Source: Nostoc sp. FACHB-152
GTDB taxonomy: Bacteria; Cyanobacteriota; Cyanobacteriia; Cyanobacteriales; Nostocaceae
Assembly: GCF_014697475.1 (NCBI RefSeq)
Contig: NZ_JACJRV010000025.1
Location: forward strand, 17,852 to 81,851
DNA length: 64,000 bases
Direction: 5' to 3'
Both the position numbers and the translations under genes were made by a program. The notes beneath the pieces are model-generated. The model was given only the letters and a program-made list of their open reading frames with translations, did not search any database and was not told where the DNA came from. Below are positions 44,448-54,168 of this stretch, in pieces (position 1 is the first letter of the stretch; every line of letters starts with the position of its first letter).

Positions 44448-46769
44448 ATGCGAATTTTGCTGATCGAAGACGACGAAGTTTTGCTCGATGTCTTGCTGCA
44501 ATCTCTCACCAGCCAGCACTACGTTGTGGATGCAGTTCAGGATGGTCAAAGCGGTTGGGAATATGCCCAAAGTACCAGCTATGACTTGATTCTGACGGAT
44601 GTAGGGCTACCAAGACTCGATGGAATTAAGTTATGCCAACGCTTACGGGCTGAAGGTTACACCATCCCGATTTTGCTGATCACAGCTAAAGATGCAAGTA
44701 GCGATCGCATTCGTGGACTAGACGCAGGTGCAGACGACTATTTAACTAAACCCCTAGATTTAGCAGAACTTCAAGCACGTTTACGAGCTTTACTGCGACG
44801 CGGCGAGGTTTCACCCACAACTGTGTTACAAGTGGGCGATTTACATTTAGATCCCCGCAGTTGCGAAGTGAAATATGCTAATAAACCTCTAAAACTAACT
44901 CCCAAAGAATATACTCTGCTCGAAGTATTTATGCGAAATCCGGCGCGGGTTTTCAGTCGCGGACAACTTGTCGAGCATCTGTGGACATTTGACGACCCTC
45001 CATTAGAAGAAAGTGTCAAAGCACATATTAAAGGATTGCGACAAAAAATGAAGGCAGCTGGGGCTGTAGATTGGATTGAGAATGTTTACGGGTTGGGGTA
45101 TCGGTTGCGAGAGGGAGTAGGAGAGCAGAATTTCAAGTCAGAGAGGGGGGACAAGGGGGATAGGGGAGAAGGTATTACTTCTTTGATTTCCTCATCTGCA
45201 TCGATTGAGCAGGAGTTTAAGCAGGGAATGTCTCGGCTGTGGCAGCAGTATCGAGGCTTGATGATTGAACGCTTACAGGCTCTACAAACAGCAGCAGAGG
45301 CAATAAATCAGGGGAAACTTACCCAAACTTTAAGTCACAGTGCTAGGCAAGCAGCTCACAAGTTAGCAGGCGTGTTGGGAATGTTTGAGAAGGAAGCCGG
45401 CACTCTTTTGGCAAGAGAAATAGAAGAGATTTTGTTATCGGATGCAATGTCATCAGCCCAGGAACAACAATTTTTAGCTTTGGTGGGTCAATTGGGTGAA
45501 ATGCTCAATTTAGGTGAAACGCAACCATCTTTACCCAGAGAAACACCCCGACTATTGTTAATCGATCCCGACCTCAATCTGGGCCGAGAGTTACAGGAAT
45601 TAGCTCAATCATTTAATAGATGCTGGCAGCAGGTAGCAACGTTAGAGTTAGGGAAAACATGGCTACAATCTCACTCAGCAGACTTGGTAGTTTTAGCAAC
45701 AGACGCAGCCAAACAACAAGAAGATAGTCTGACATTGTTAGCAGACTTGGCATCTCGGACACCGCCTATATCTGCATTAGTGCTGGCGGCGGCTGATGAT
45801 TTATTAGATCGGGTAGCGATAGCGCGGGCGGGTGGACGAGGTTTTCTGCACAAACCTGTAGCAGCAGTGCAAGTTTGGGAAATGGCAAGGCAATTATTAC
45901 AAGTTACCCAATCATCAACAATTAATGTGTTAGTTGTTGATGACGATCCGGTATTTTTAGCAGCGTTGCGTCCCATGCTTGAGCCTTGGGGAATGCGGAT
46001 GACAGGTTTAGACAAACCGCTACGTTTTTGGGAAGTACTGCGGTCTGTAGTTCCTGATTTACTGATTTTAGATGTAGATATGCCTCAAGTTAACGGTATT
46101 GAACTTTGTCAAGCAGTACGTATCGACCCTGATTGGCAGTCTCTACCGATTTTATTTCTCACGGCTCGGTGCGATCGCGCCACGATTCAACAATTATTTA
46201 CTATTGGAGCGGATGACTATGTAAGCAAGCCAGTGGTAGCCGCAGAATTGCTCACCCGCATCACCAATCGTCTAGAACGGACTCGCTTGCTGCAAAATCT
46301 GTCCAGAAAAGACCACTTCACCGGATTAGCAAATCAACCACACTCTAGCCGCAATTTAGAACTTTTCATCCAAAGAAGCAAGAATGCCGATAGAAATATT
46401 AGCAATTGTCTATCTCTAGCAGTGTTGACAATCACTGAGTTACAACAAATTAACATTGAATACGGTTATGTTGTTGGTCATCAAGTTTTACAACAATGGG
46501 GTCGCCTATTCCAATCTAACTTTTGGGCTGGGGAAATATTGGGATATTGGGGCAATGGAGATTTTATTGTAGGAATGCCAGGATTGACAACATCACAAGC
46601 AAGCGATCGCCTAGGGCAATTTTTAACTACTTTACGGCAACAAGTGTTCGCCGCCCAAGATAACAGACGCTTTCAAATCGACTTTAGTTTTGGGATTGCT
46701 GAGTATCCTGCTGATGGAGCGACTTTACAATCTCTGTTTCAAATTGCCAGTATCAAAAGCCAAAAGTAA
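44448..46769 (+). CDS. OmpR-type response regulator fused to HPt, two REC and degenerate GGDEF domains
   Basis: The 773-residue protein reads in order: receiver (1-120, phosphoacceptor Asp51 in LTDVGLP), OmpR/PhoB winged-helix DNA-binding domain (125-225, with LTPKEYTLLEVFM and GLGYRLRE), HPt domain (about 250-345, His304 in AAHKLAG), a second receiver lacking the phosphoacceptor (Ala417 in VVLATDAA), a third intact receiver (485-605, Asp542 in LILDVDMP), and a GGDEF-like domain whose signature is GNGDF and so probably does not make cyclic di-GMP. It starts divergently from the lanthipeptide precursors, beside the three-box operator. It could be both DNA-binding output and phosphotransfer hub for the downstream kinases. 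Best candidate regulator of the lanthipeptide genes. Confidence 0.9.
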   Translation: MRILLIEDDEVLLDVLLQSLTSQHYVVDAVQDGQSGWEYAQSTSYDLILTDVGLPRLDGIKLCQRLRAEGYTIPILLITAKDASSDRIRGLDAGADDYLTKPLDLAELQARLRALLRRGEVSPTTVLQVGDLHLDPRSCEVKYANKPLKLTPKEYTLLEVFMRNPARVFSRGQLVEHLWTFDDPPLEESVKAHIKGLRQKMKAAGAVDWIENVYGLGYRLREGVGEQNFKSERGDKGDRGEGITSLISSSASIEQEFKQGMSRLWQQYRGLMIERLQALQTAAEAINQGKLTQTLSHSARQAAHKLAGVLGMFEKEAGTLLAREIEEILLSDAMSSAQEQQFLALVGQLGEMLNLGETQPSLPRETPRLLLIDPDLNLGRELQELAQSFNRCWQQVATLELGKTWLQSHSADLVVLATDAAKQQEDSLTLLADLASRTPPISALVLAAADDLLDRVAIARAGGRGFLHKPVAAVQVWEMARQLLQVTQSSTINVLVVDDDPVFLAALRPMLEPWGMRMTGLDKPLRFWEVLRSVVPDLLILDVDMPQVNGIELCQAVRIDPDWQSLPILFLTARCDRATIQQLFTIGADDYVSKPVVAAELLTRITNRLERTRLLQNLSRKDHFTGLANQPHSSRNLELFIQRSKNADRNISNCLSLAVLTITELQQINIEYGYVVGHQVLQQWGRLFQSNFWAGEILGYWGNGDFIVGMPGLTTSQASDRLGQFLTTLRQQVFAAQDNRRFQIDFSFGIAEYPADGATLQSLFQIASIKSQK

Positions 46770-46780
46770 AGAATGTTGAT

Positions 46781-46966
46781 TTAAAAGCCTTTAGGTAAAA
46801 TTTTAACTGCAAGTTCATCAGGATAACTACTAAAATCTAAGCTCTCTTTAAAAAAAATAAATTCACTATAGTTAGCCAAGTCGTCTAGTCCCACTAAATT
46901 GAGCATGAATTCAGTTATTAGCCAGAATGCGAGGTCACAAAACAGCTTCTTGTAATGAACTTGCAT
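46781..46966 (-). CDS. Small unknown protein (61 aa) with strong RBS and operator
   Basis: This 61-residue frame runs against the surrounding signalling genes. Its ATG is preceded by GGGAGG at 8-base spacing, and 93 bp further upstream is a three-box operator oriented toward it, shared with the lanthipeptide precursor and exporter operons. The sequence has a hydrophobic first half (LAFWLITEFMLNLVGL) that could be a membrane-associated helix, then an acidic region and a PDELAVKILPKGF tail. One Cys and no GG site argue against it being a lanthipeptide precursor. No family recognised. Possible roles are immunity or regulation; both are guesses. Confidence 0.6.
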   Translation of the reverse strand: MQVHYKKLFCDLAFWLITEFMLNLVGLDDLANYSEFIFFKESLDFSSYPDELAVKILPKGF

Positions 46967-47059
46967 CTGCTTTTCCTCCCAAATTACTCGCCTACAACTG
47001 ATGTATCTGCTTAATTTCTAGAGTTTTGCTCTAAGAGCCACCGCTTCATATTGTTCAAT

Positions 47060-47089
47060 TTAGAGAGTAATCGGGAAGAAGTAGAGATG
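47060..47089 (-). promoter_or_regulatory. Three-box direct-repeat operator upstream of small unknown gene
   Basis: Read on the minus strand: CATCTCTA-CTT-CTTCCCGA-TTA-CTCTCTAA, followed by ATTGAACAATAT, resembling the ATTAAACACATC that follows the precursor site. It matches the other two sites at 23 of 30 positions. It lies between the 61-residue gene (93 bp, same orientation as at the other sites) and the PAS protein gene (137 bp, divergent). Confidence 0.6.
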
Positions 47090-47226
47090 TTGTGTCAATT
47101 TTGGTATCGATAAGTATGCCCTGAATACAATGACTTTTAAAATTGCTGGTAATATCTGGCATCAGCATGAGAAATTTTCCAGCCTAGATTTGTAGTCAAT
47201 CCTTAGCAGCCTAATTCCTCCTTTTT

Positions 47227-47589
47227 ATGACTGAAGCAGTAATCAAGTCCCTCAGTGACATGAAGCAAGAAACAGACGTGCCTGTTGTCATTACCGATCA
47301 ACAAGGGTTCGTTACTTATGTAAACGATTGCTTTACTTCTGTTTTTGGCTGGAGTATGGCTGAAATTAGCGGTCAAATTATTACAGTAGTGATTCCACAA
47401 GGGTTTCATGCTCCGCACCATCTTGGCTTTTCGCGCTTTCTTTCAACGGAAAGTTCTACTATTCTCAATCATCCCCTACGGTTGCTGGGAATTACCAAAG
47501 ATGGTCGAGAAATTGAAGCCGAGCATTTGATTATGGCCGAGAAACATCAGGGAGAATGGGTGTTTATGGCGATGTTACGTCCTCTTTAA
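47227..47589 (+). CDS. Single-domain PAS sensory protein
   Basis: The 120-residue protein is essentially one PAS domain: VVITDQQGFVTYVNDCFTSVFGWSMAEISG, then a helical HHLGFSRF segment and the C-terminal strands KDGREIEAEHLIMAE and WVFMAMLRPL. There is no output domain, membrane segment or N-terminal signal. The SRFLSTE segment resembles the cyanobacterial PAS proteins that sit beside multi-PAS kinases. It precedes the large hybrid kinase by 236 bp and may be an accessory input for it. Ligand unknown. No clear ribosome binding site precedes the ATG. Confidence 0.75.
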   Translation: MTEAVIKSLSDMKQETDVPVVITDQQGFVTYVNDCFTSVFGWSMAEISGQIITVVIPQGFHAPHHLGFSRFLSTESSTILNHPLRLLGITKDGREIEAEHLIMAEKHQGEWVFMAMLRPL

Positions 47590-47825
47590 CAGATATGGAG
47601 GGAACAGGAAACAGGGTTGGGAGAGCTACCAGTACTTACGCACTGAGATTAATTTTTGAGATTGGGTGTATACTTCGGGTACGCTCAGTAGCCGGGTGTA
47701 GTGATAAGATTTTTGCTGACTCACACCCTAAACCCCTACACACCAGAACCGCCCAAACCCTTGATTTTTCGTCTCTAGAGTTAGTCCTAGATACTTATCC
47801 CTGCTGCTAAAATAGGAGTTTGCTG

Positions 47826-50800
47826 ATGAGTATAAATTTAAATGGTTTGGTCAACGAACTAAGAACAATTTTAGGCAAGATGGAAGTCGCCTTGGGAGCG
47901 ATCGCTGATGCTATTGTTTGGACGGGTCGTGATGGCAAAATCCAATGGTGCAATTCTGCTTTTGACCAGCTTGTTAACCAGCCACATATTCTAGTTCTCA
48001 ATGCCACACTCAGCGACTTATTATGTTTGAGTTTAGCTGGTGAAGCGGTTGCACCAGAGTTTTACCCGAATATGAGGGTGCTAGAGGGAGATTGTAAAAT
48101 TACAGAAGAATACGAATTTTATAATGGCAATCGCTGCTTAATTTTAGAAATCTCCGGTAACTGCGTCGAACTTCCTGGTGGTGATAGGTCTTCTGTACTC
48201 GTAATTCGAGATATTACTCAAGCAAAGCGATGGGAAACAGAACGCACTTTAGCCGAACAAAAACAAGCAGAAACTCTATCTTTATTGCAAGCTACACTAG
48301 AGTCCACTGCTGATGGCATTCTTGTGATTAATCAAGACTTTCATGTAGCACTGTTTAATCATAAGTTTCTCCAAATGTGGTCAATTCCTGAATCGTTGTT
48401 GCAACCTTCTCAAAGCAATGAACGATTCAAGTTCATGTCTAAACAAACGCGAGATCCAGAAGCCTTTGCATCCAGAGTCAAGCAGCTTTTCTATGAATTT
48501 CCAGAACAGGCAGCCTTTGATTTGGTAGAGATGAAAGATGGACGTGTGTTTGAGCGTTATTCTCAACCCCAATGGCAGGACAATCAAATTATTGGCCGCG
48601 TTTGGAGCTTTCGAGATATTACTGCACGGCAGCAAGCGGAGAAAGCTTTAAGCGAAAGTGAGGCTAAGTTTCGCCGCATCGTGGAAAATTCTAACGATAT
48701 CATCTCCCTAATTGACCTAGAAGGACGAATTTCCTACATATCACCTAATTTAACCAAGCTGACAGGATATGATACCACTGAGTTAGAAGGTATACCCTTT
48801 GCTGATTTTATTCATCCTGACGATCTACCCAGTTGCCTAGATGCAGTTAACAGGGTAGTAACAACAGGAGAGAGGATAGAAGTTGAGTACAGAGCTAGAA
48901 TTAAGGATGGTAGTTGGCAGTGGCAAGCCACCAATTTAGCGACAACACAAGATGAAAATGATAATTTCATCCTGATCAGTGTCGCGCGTGTAATTACAGA
49001 ACGCAAACAGGCTGAAGCCGCCTTGCTTAAAAGTGAGCAAAAATTTCGCCGCCTGTTCGAGAATTCTCAATTTGGCATTTTACGCAGCCGTCTTGAGGAT
49101 GGACTAGTTTTGGATGCGAATCAACGCCTGGCCGAACTATTAGGCTACAGTTGCGTTGCAGACTTAATTGGGACAAAATTTACTACAGAGTTTTATGCCA
49201 ACCCAAGCGATCGCCAGCGTGTAATAAACCAACTGCATCAAACAGGTTCACTCAAGAACTTTGAGCTAAAGTTTTATCGGCGCGATGGCAAAATGTGCTG
49301 GGGCTTGTTTTCCTTACGTTGGAATGTGGAAGACAGTTGTTTAGAAGCAGTAGTTGCTGATATTAGCGATCGCAAACAAGCAGAGGCAGACCTACACCGT
49401 AGTAATGCCATACTCAAAGCTCAACAAGAAGCAAGCATTGATGGAATTTTAGTTGTTGATGAAAATCATAATATCGTCTCTTTCAATCAGCGTTTTTGTC
49501 AGTTATGGCAAATTCCCGAAACAATTGTCAGTGGGAACAATCGGCGATTGCTGCAATTAGTGCTGGACAAATTAGAAAATCCCCAAGAGTTTTTAGCCAA
49601 AGTAGAGTATCTCTATGCCCATCCAGAAGAAGTTTGTCGGGATGAAATTCGCCTGAAAGATGGCCGGACTCTAGACCGCTATTCGGCATCGGTGCGATCG
49701 CAAACAGAAGATTATTACGGTAGAATTTGGTACTTCCGGGATATTAGCGATCGCAAACGCTCAGAAGAAACTCTACGTCGCAGTGAACAAAAATACCGCA
49801 ATATTTTTGAAAACTTTCAAGTGGGGATCGCGCGTATCCGCACAGAAGATGGGCTGTTTTTGGAAGCCAACCAACGCCAAGCCCAAATTTTAGGTTACAA
49901 TTCTGCCGCAGATTTAATTGGCAAGCAATTCACAACAGAGTTTTACGCCAACCCAGAAGAGCGGCAAAAACTATTAGCCGAGTTAAAACAGCAAGGTGAA
50001 GTACGCAACTTTGAAGTCCAACTACGTCGCCGCGATCAATCTCTTGGTTGGGGGCTATTGTCGCTGAGACAAAATGTAGAAGAGGGCTGTATAGATGCCG
50101 TAATTGCAGACATCAGCGAACAGCAAGCTGCGCTGCGCGAACGCAAACTGGCTGAAGAATCTTTGCGACAATCAGAAGCCAGATTTCGCGCTCTTTACGA
50201 GTCAACCAGTATCGCTGTCATGTTACAACAAGAGGGAATTTCCCTTGATTGCAACCGTGCAGCAGAAGAACTATTCGGCTATTCTCGGCAAGAGTTTTTA
50301 AGCAAGCATCCTAGTGATTTTTCACCGCCATTTCAACCAAATGGTCAACCTTCTGCTGATTTGGCTCGTGAACAAATTGCCCTGGCGTACGAGCGAGGTA
50401 GACATCGTTTTGAGTGGGTTCACCGTCGTGCAGATGGTACAGACTTTCCCGCCGAGGTGTGGTTAACAGTATTTGAGTTGGATGGTCGCAAACTGATTCA
50501 AGGGATGGTACAAGACCTGACTGAACGTAAACAAGTTGAAGCGACCCTTCAATATCGCGCTCAGGTAGACAGATTACTTAACAGCATTTCTCGCCAGTTT
50601 ATTGATCGCGATGCAGATACCGCCATTAATTTTACACTCCAGGCGATCGCCGAATTTTTAGGGGCTGAATGCAGCTGCATCTTTGAATATTATGAACAAC
50701 AACAGCAATTTTATATAGCCCATGAGTGGCACGAGCCTAGCATCGCTTTATTATTAGATAGTGCTACTGCCTATGAGCCTTTATCTTGGTTTTATCGGCA

Positions 50801-52595
50801 AATTCTCAACGGTAATCCTATCCAAAGTTTACAAGTATCCCACATTACCCAGCTACCCCCAGAAGCGATTGCCCAAACAGAATTAATTAAATCTGTAGTG
50901 GCTGTACCGATGATTTACTCTGGCAAAGTTGTGGGACTACTAGAATTAGATGCCGTGGATAAATCGAAGACTTGGAGTCAAGAGGAAATTAACTTACTGC
51001 AACGAGTCAGCGAACTTATAGCCATCGGGCGATCGCGCCATAAAGCTGAAGAAGCATTAAGAATTGCCAAAGAAGCCGCCGAAACTGCCAACCGTTCTAA
51101 AAGTGCCTTCTTAGCCAATATGAGCCATGAACTGCGAACGCCACTGAACGCTATCTTAGGTTTTGCCCAGCTAATGGAACGAGATACTACCCTCACTCAA
51201 CGTCAGCGCGACTCGCTAGCAATTATTAACCGCAGTGGAGAACATCTGCTCAACTTAATTAATGACGTACTAGAAATGTCCAAAATCGAAGCTGGACGCG
51301 TTGTACTTCAGCCTAAATCCTTCGATTTATATGGATTATTGCAAAACCTCCAAGATATGTTCCGAGTCCGAGCCGAAGCTAAAAACTTGACACTCGCATT
51401 TGAATTAGCTCCTAATTTGCCCCAATACATTTTTACAGACGAAAGCAAGCTCCGGCAGATTTTGATCAACTTATTGAGCAATGCGATTAAATTTACTAGT
51501 ACTGGGGGTGTCACATTAGTCGCAAAAATCGGAAAAAATGACCAAAAATCAGAAATTACAGCGAATATTTTCTCTCCTAGCGAACTGCGGAAAATTCTAT
51601 CCATTGAAACAACAGCCTTAGCAAAAAATGAGAGTCAATCGACAAATGAGGCTGATCATTCTTTCTTCATCTCGTTTGAAATTGCAGATACAGGATTAGG
51701 TATTGCTGAAGATGAATTAGATAGTTTATTTCAACCTTTTGTTCAGACTGCCAGTGGTTCACAAGCTAGAGAAGGAACAGGATTAGGATTAACAATTAGC
51801 CGTCAATTTGTGCAGTTAATGGGGGGCGATATTCAGCTTAAAAGTGCTGTTGGGCATGGTTCAACTTTCTACTTTGATATCAAAATTGAACTAGCACAGT
51901 CATTAGAAATTGCACCCCAAACAGTGCCACGCAAAGTAATTGCCTTGGCACCTGGACAACCTGTATATCGAATTTTAATAGTTGATGACCGCAAAGATAA
52001 TTGCGATTTATTAACACAGTTATTTAATACTATTGGTTTTGAAACTCTGGCAGCCGCTAACGGCCAAGAAGCGATCGCACTCTGGCAAGCATGGCATCCC
52101 CATCTGATTTGGATGGATATGCGAATGCCAATTATGGATGGATATGAGGCAACGCGACAGATTCGTGCTATGGAACAGGTGCAGATACAATCTTCAAACC
52201 CCAAGCCGCGTACGGTAATTATTGCTCTCACAGCCAGTGCTTTTGAAGAACAAAGGTCGAATATTTTAGCCGCAGGTTGTGATGATCTCATCCGCAAGCC
52301 TTTTCGAGAAGAAGTTCTCTTTAACAAGATAGTTGAATTTCTGAGAGTTAATTATATTTATGCTCAGGAACAAGAAAATACAGCCCCATTAACATCTGTC
52401 CACCCACAAGACTTGATGATTATGCCAGACGAATGGCGCAATGCCCTATACCAAGCAGCTATCCAGGTGGATGCAGAAGTAATTTTGCAGTTAATTGCCC
52501 AAATTCCTGAAACTCATTTAGCTTTATTTGAAAGATTGACTGATTTAGTCAATCGTTTCTGTTTTGACGAAATTATTGAATTAATTCCACTTTAA
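47826..52595 (+). CDS. Multi-PAS/GAF hybrid sensor histidine kinase
   Basis: From ATG 47826 (AGGAG 8 bases upstream; TTG 47820 is a weaker alternative) the protein has 1589 residues. About seven PAS domains occupy residues 20-920, in recognisable pairs such as FENSQFGILRSRLEDGLVLDANQR and its near copy NFQVGIARIRTEDGLFLEANQR; a GAF domain follows at about 920-1070. The HisKA domain has phosphoacceptor His1101 in ANMSHELRTPLN, then HATPase_c with QILINLLSNAIKF and GTGLGLTISRQF, then a receiver with Asp1431 in IWMDMRMP and IRKPF. A short HPt-like remnant may follow. No transmembrane helix is seen, so it senses cytoplasmic signals. It probably phosphorylates the HPt or receivers of the regulator at 44448-46769 or of the next two gene products. 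Confidence 0.9.
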   Translation: MSINLNGLVNELRTILGKMEVALGAIADAIVWTGRDGKIQWCNSAFDQLVNQPHILVLNATLSDLLCLSLAGEAVAPEFYPNMRVLEGDCKITEEYEFYNGNRCLILEISGNCVELPGGDRSSVLVIRDITQAKRWETERTLAEQKQAETLSLLQATLESTADGILVINQDFHVALFNHKFLQMWSIPESLLQPSQSNERFKFMSKQTRDPEAFASRVKQLFYEFPEQAAFDLVEMKDGRVFERYSQPQWQDNQIIGRVWSFRDITARQQAEKALSESEAKFRRIVENSNDIISLIDLEGRISYISPNLTKLTGYDTTELEGIPFADFIHPDDLPSCLDAVNRVVTTGERIEVEYRARIKDGSWQWQATNLATTQDENDNFILISVARVITERKQAEAALLKSEQKFRRLFENSQFGILRSRLEDGLVLDANQRLAELLGYSCVADLIGTKFTTEFYANPSDRQRVINQLHQTGSLKNFELKFYRRDGKMCWGLFSLRWNVEDSCLEAVVADISDRKQAEADLHRSNAILKAQQEASIDGILVVDENHNIVSFNQRFCQLWQIPETIVSGNNRRLLQLVLDKLENPQEFLAKVEYLYAHPEEVCRDEIRLKDGRTLDRYSASVRSQTEDYYGRIWYFRDISDRKRSEETLRRSEQKYRNIFENFQVGIARIRTEDGLFLEANQRQAQILGYNSAADLIGKQFTTEFYANPEERQKLLAELKQQGEVRNFEVQLRRRDQSLGWGLLSLRQNVEEGCIDAVIADISEQQAALRERKLAEESLRQSEARFRALYESTSIAVMLQQEGISLDCNRAAEELFGYSRQEFLSKHPSDFSPPFQPNGQPSADLAREQIALAYERGRHRFEWVHRRADGTDFPAEVWLTVFELDGRKLIQGMVQDLTERKQVEATLQYRAQVDRLLNSISRQFIDRDADTAINFTLQAIAEFLGAECSCIFEYYEQQQQFYIAHEWHEPSIALLLDSATAYEPLSWFYRQILNGNPIQSLQVSHITQLPPEAIAQTELIKSVVAVPMIYSGKVVGLLELDAVDKSKTWSQEEINLLQRVSELIAIGRSRHKAEEALRIAKEAAETANRSKSAFLANMSHELRTPLNAILGFAQLMERDTTLTQRQRDSLAIINRSGEHLLNLINDVLEMSKIEAGRVVLQPKSFDLYGLLQNLQDMFRVRAEAKNLTLAFELAPNLPQYIFTDESKLRQILINLLSNAIKFTSTGGVTLVAKIGKNDQKSEITANIFSPSELRKILSIETTALAKNESQSTNEADHSFFISFEIADTGLGIAEDELDSLFQPFVQTASGSQAREGTGLGLTISRQFVQLMGGDIQLKSAVGHGSTFYFDIKIELAQSLEIAPQTVPRKVIALAPGQPVYRILIVDDRKDNCDLLTQLFNTIGFETLAAANGQEAIALWQAWHPHLIWMDMRMPIMDGYEATRQIRAMEQVQIQSSNPKPRTVIIALTASAFEEQRSNILAAGCDDLIRKPFREEVLFNKIVEFLRVNYIYAQEQENTAPLTSVHPQDLMIMPDEWRNALYQAAIQVDAEVILQLIAQIPETHLALFERLTDLVNRFCFDEIIELIPL

Positions 52596-52668
52596 AAAAT
52601 GCTGGGGACAGTAAACTTAGACAAAAATTTTCCACTCAAAATTTTAATTATCAAATGGTACGAGGATA

Positions 52669-54168
52669 ATGTATAGTCAGCCGTTAGAAATCCCAAAAGC
52701 TAATATTTTAGTTATTGATGATACTCCAGAAAACTTGCACCTTTTAGCTTCTATGTTGACGGAACAGGGTTACAAAGTTAGAAGCGTAACTAAAGGCGCG
52801 GCTGGTTTGCGAGGCGCGCAAGCGGCTCCCCCAGACCTGATTGTACTTGATATTAATATGCCGGAAATGAATGGTTATGAGGTTTGTCAACATTTAAAAA
52901 ATCATCCTCAAACCTGCGATATTCCAGTAATTTTTATTAGTGCAATGAATGATGTCATAGATAAAGTCAAAGCTTTTACAGTTGGCGGCGTTGATTACAT
53001 TACTAAACCTTTTCAAGTTGAAGAAGTGCTAGCAAGAGTAGAAAATCATCTCACAATTCGTAATTTACAAAAACAACTTCAAGCACAAAACATCAGACTT
53101 CAGGAAGAGATACGCGAACGGCAACAAGCAGAGGAGAAGTTTACTAAAGCTTTCCGTTCTAGTCCTAGTCCAATTGCAATTACGACCTTCAGTGATGGGT
53201 GCTTTATCGAAGTAAACAGCAGTTTTCTCAAAATTAGTGGTTATAATTTAGCCGAAATTATTGGTCATTCGGTAGCAGATCTCAATCTGGGAATTAGTCA
53301 ACAACAAAATGCTCATATCTGGCAAAAATTAATAGAAACAGGCTCATTACAAAATCAAGAGATAGAACTGCTTACTAAGTCAGGTGAAAAAAGAATTGTT
53401 TTGCTATCTGCCGAACTAATTGATTTAGCAGCAACACAATGTGTCTTAAATATTTTTAATGACATTACCGAACGCAAACGTTTAGAAAATGAATTTATCT
53501 CTTTAGTAAGTCATGAATTGCGAACACCACTTACTTCTTTAATTGGCTCACTAGACCTTTTAGGAACAGGACAATTAGGAACATTAACCGCCAAAGGTCA
53601 GCAAGTTTTGAATATTGCCACTACCAACATTGAACGGCTAAATCGCCTAGTCAACGATATTCTCGACCTAGAACGAATGAAATCAGGTAAAATTACCACG
53701 CAACCATCATTATGTAACATTGGTGATTTGCTCATTCAAGCCACAGAAGCGATGCAAGCAATGGCAGAGCGATCGCAAATTAACTTAGTTGTCGAACCAG
53801 CTACAGCCCAAATCTGGGCAGATCCCGACCGAATGCTACAAACTCTCACTAATTTGATCGGCAATGCAATTAAGTTTTCCCAACCGGGTGGTAATGTTTG
53901 GTTGCGTGTAAAACTACAAACAGATTCTCTACAAATTGAAGTGCAAGACCAAGGCAGAGGCATTCCAGAGAATAAATTACAATCAATCTTTGAGCGTTTT
54001 GGCCAAGTTGATGTATCTGATTCTCGCAAAAAAGGTGGCACAGGTTTAGGGCTAGCTATTTGCCGCAACATTGTTGAGCAACATCACGGAAAAATTTGGG
54101 TTCAAAGCACTTTAGGCCAAGGTAGTACCTTTTATATTATTCTGCCATTACTAAACGGAGGATTATGA
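52669..54168 (+). CDS. REC-PAS-histidine kinase
   Basis: 499 residues: N-terminal receiver (about 12-130, Asp61 in VLDINMPEMNG, ending YITKPFQ), a coiled-coil linker (about 135-160), a PAS domain (about 160-270, SPSPIAITTFSDGCFIEVNSSF), HisKA with His282 in LVSHELRTPL, and HATPase_c with LTNLIGNAIKFSQ, DQGRGIP and GGTGLGLAICRN. No membrane segment. The receiver at the N-terminus makes it a phosphorelay intermediate that can respond to an upstream kinase. It lies 73 bp after the large hybrid kinase, and its stop overlaps the next gene start (ATGA), so the response regulator is translated in step. Confidence 0.9.
   Translation: MYSQPLEIPKANILVIDDTPENLHLLASMLTEQGYKVRSVTKGAAGLRGAQAAPPDLIVLDINMPEMNGYEVCQHLKNHPQTCDIPVIFISAMNDVIDKVKAFTVGGVDYITKPFQVEEVLARVENHLTIRNLQKQLQAQNIRLQEEIRERQQAEEKFTKAFRSSPSPIAITTFSDGCFIEVNSSFLKISGYNLAEIIGHSVADLNLGISQQQNAHIWQKLIETGSLQNQEIELLTKSGEKRIVLLSAELIDLAATQCVLNIFNDITERKRLENEFISLVSHELRTPLTSLIGSLDLLGTGQLGTLTAKGQQVLNIATTNIERLNRLVNDILDLERMKSGKITTQPSLCNIGDLLIQATEAMQAMAERSQINLVVEPATAQIWADPDRMLQTLTNLIGNAIKFSQPGGNVWLRVKLQTDSLQIEVQDQGRGIPENKLQSIFERFGQVDVSDSRKKGGTGLGLAICRNIVEQHHGKIWVQSTLGQGSTFYIILPLLNGGL

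Noticed and set aside
44388..44570. Minus-strand frame overlapping the start of the OmpR-type regulator
   Set aside because: Lies almost wholly opposite a well-supported gene start, without ribosome binding site or domain.
47761..47810. Possible fourth operator upstream of the hybrid kinase (GTCTCTAG, TAGTCCTA)
   Set aside because: The half-sites are 12 bp apart, not 11, and the third box is absent.
52380..52595. HPt domain at the end of the hybrid kinase
   Set aside because: The helical tail resembles the length and position of such a domain, but no phosphoacceptor histidine motif (HxLKG-like) is visible, so it is not called.
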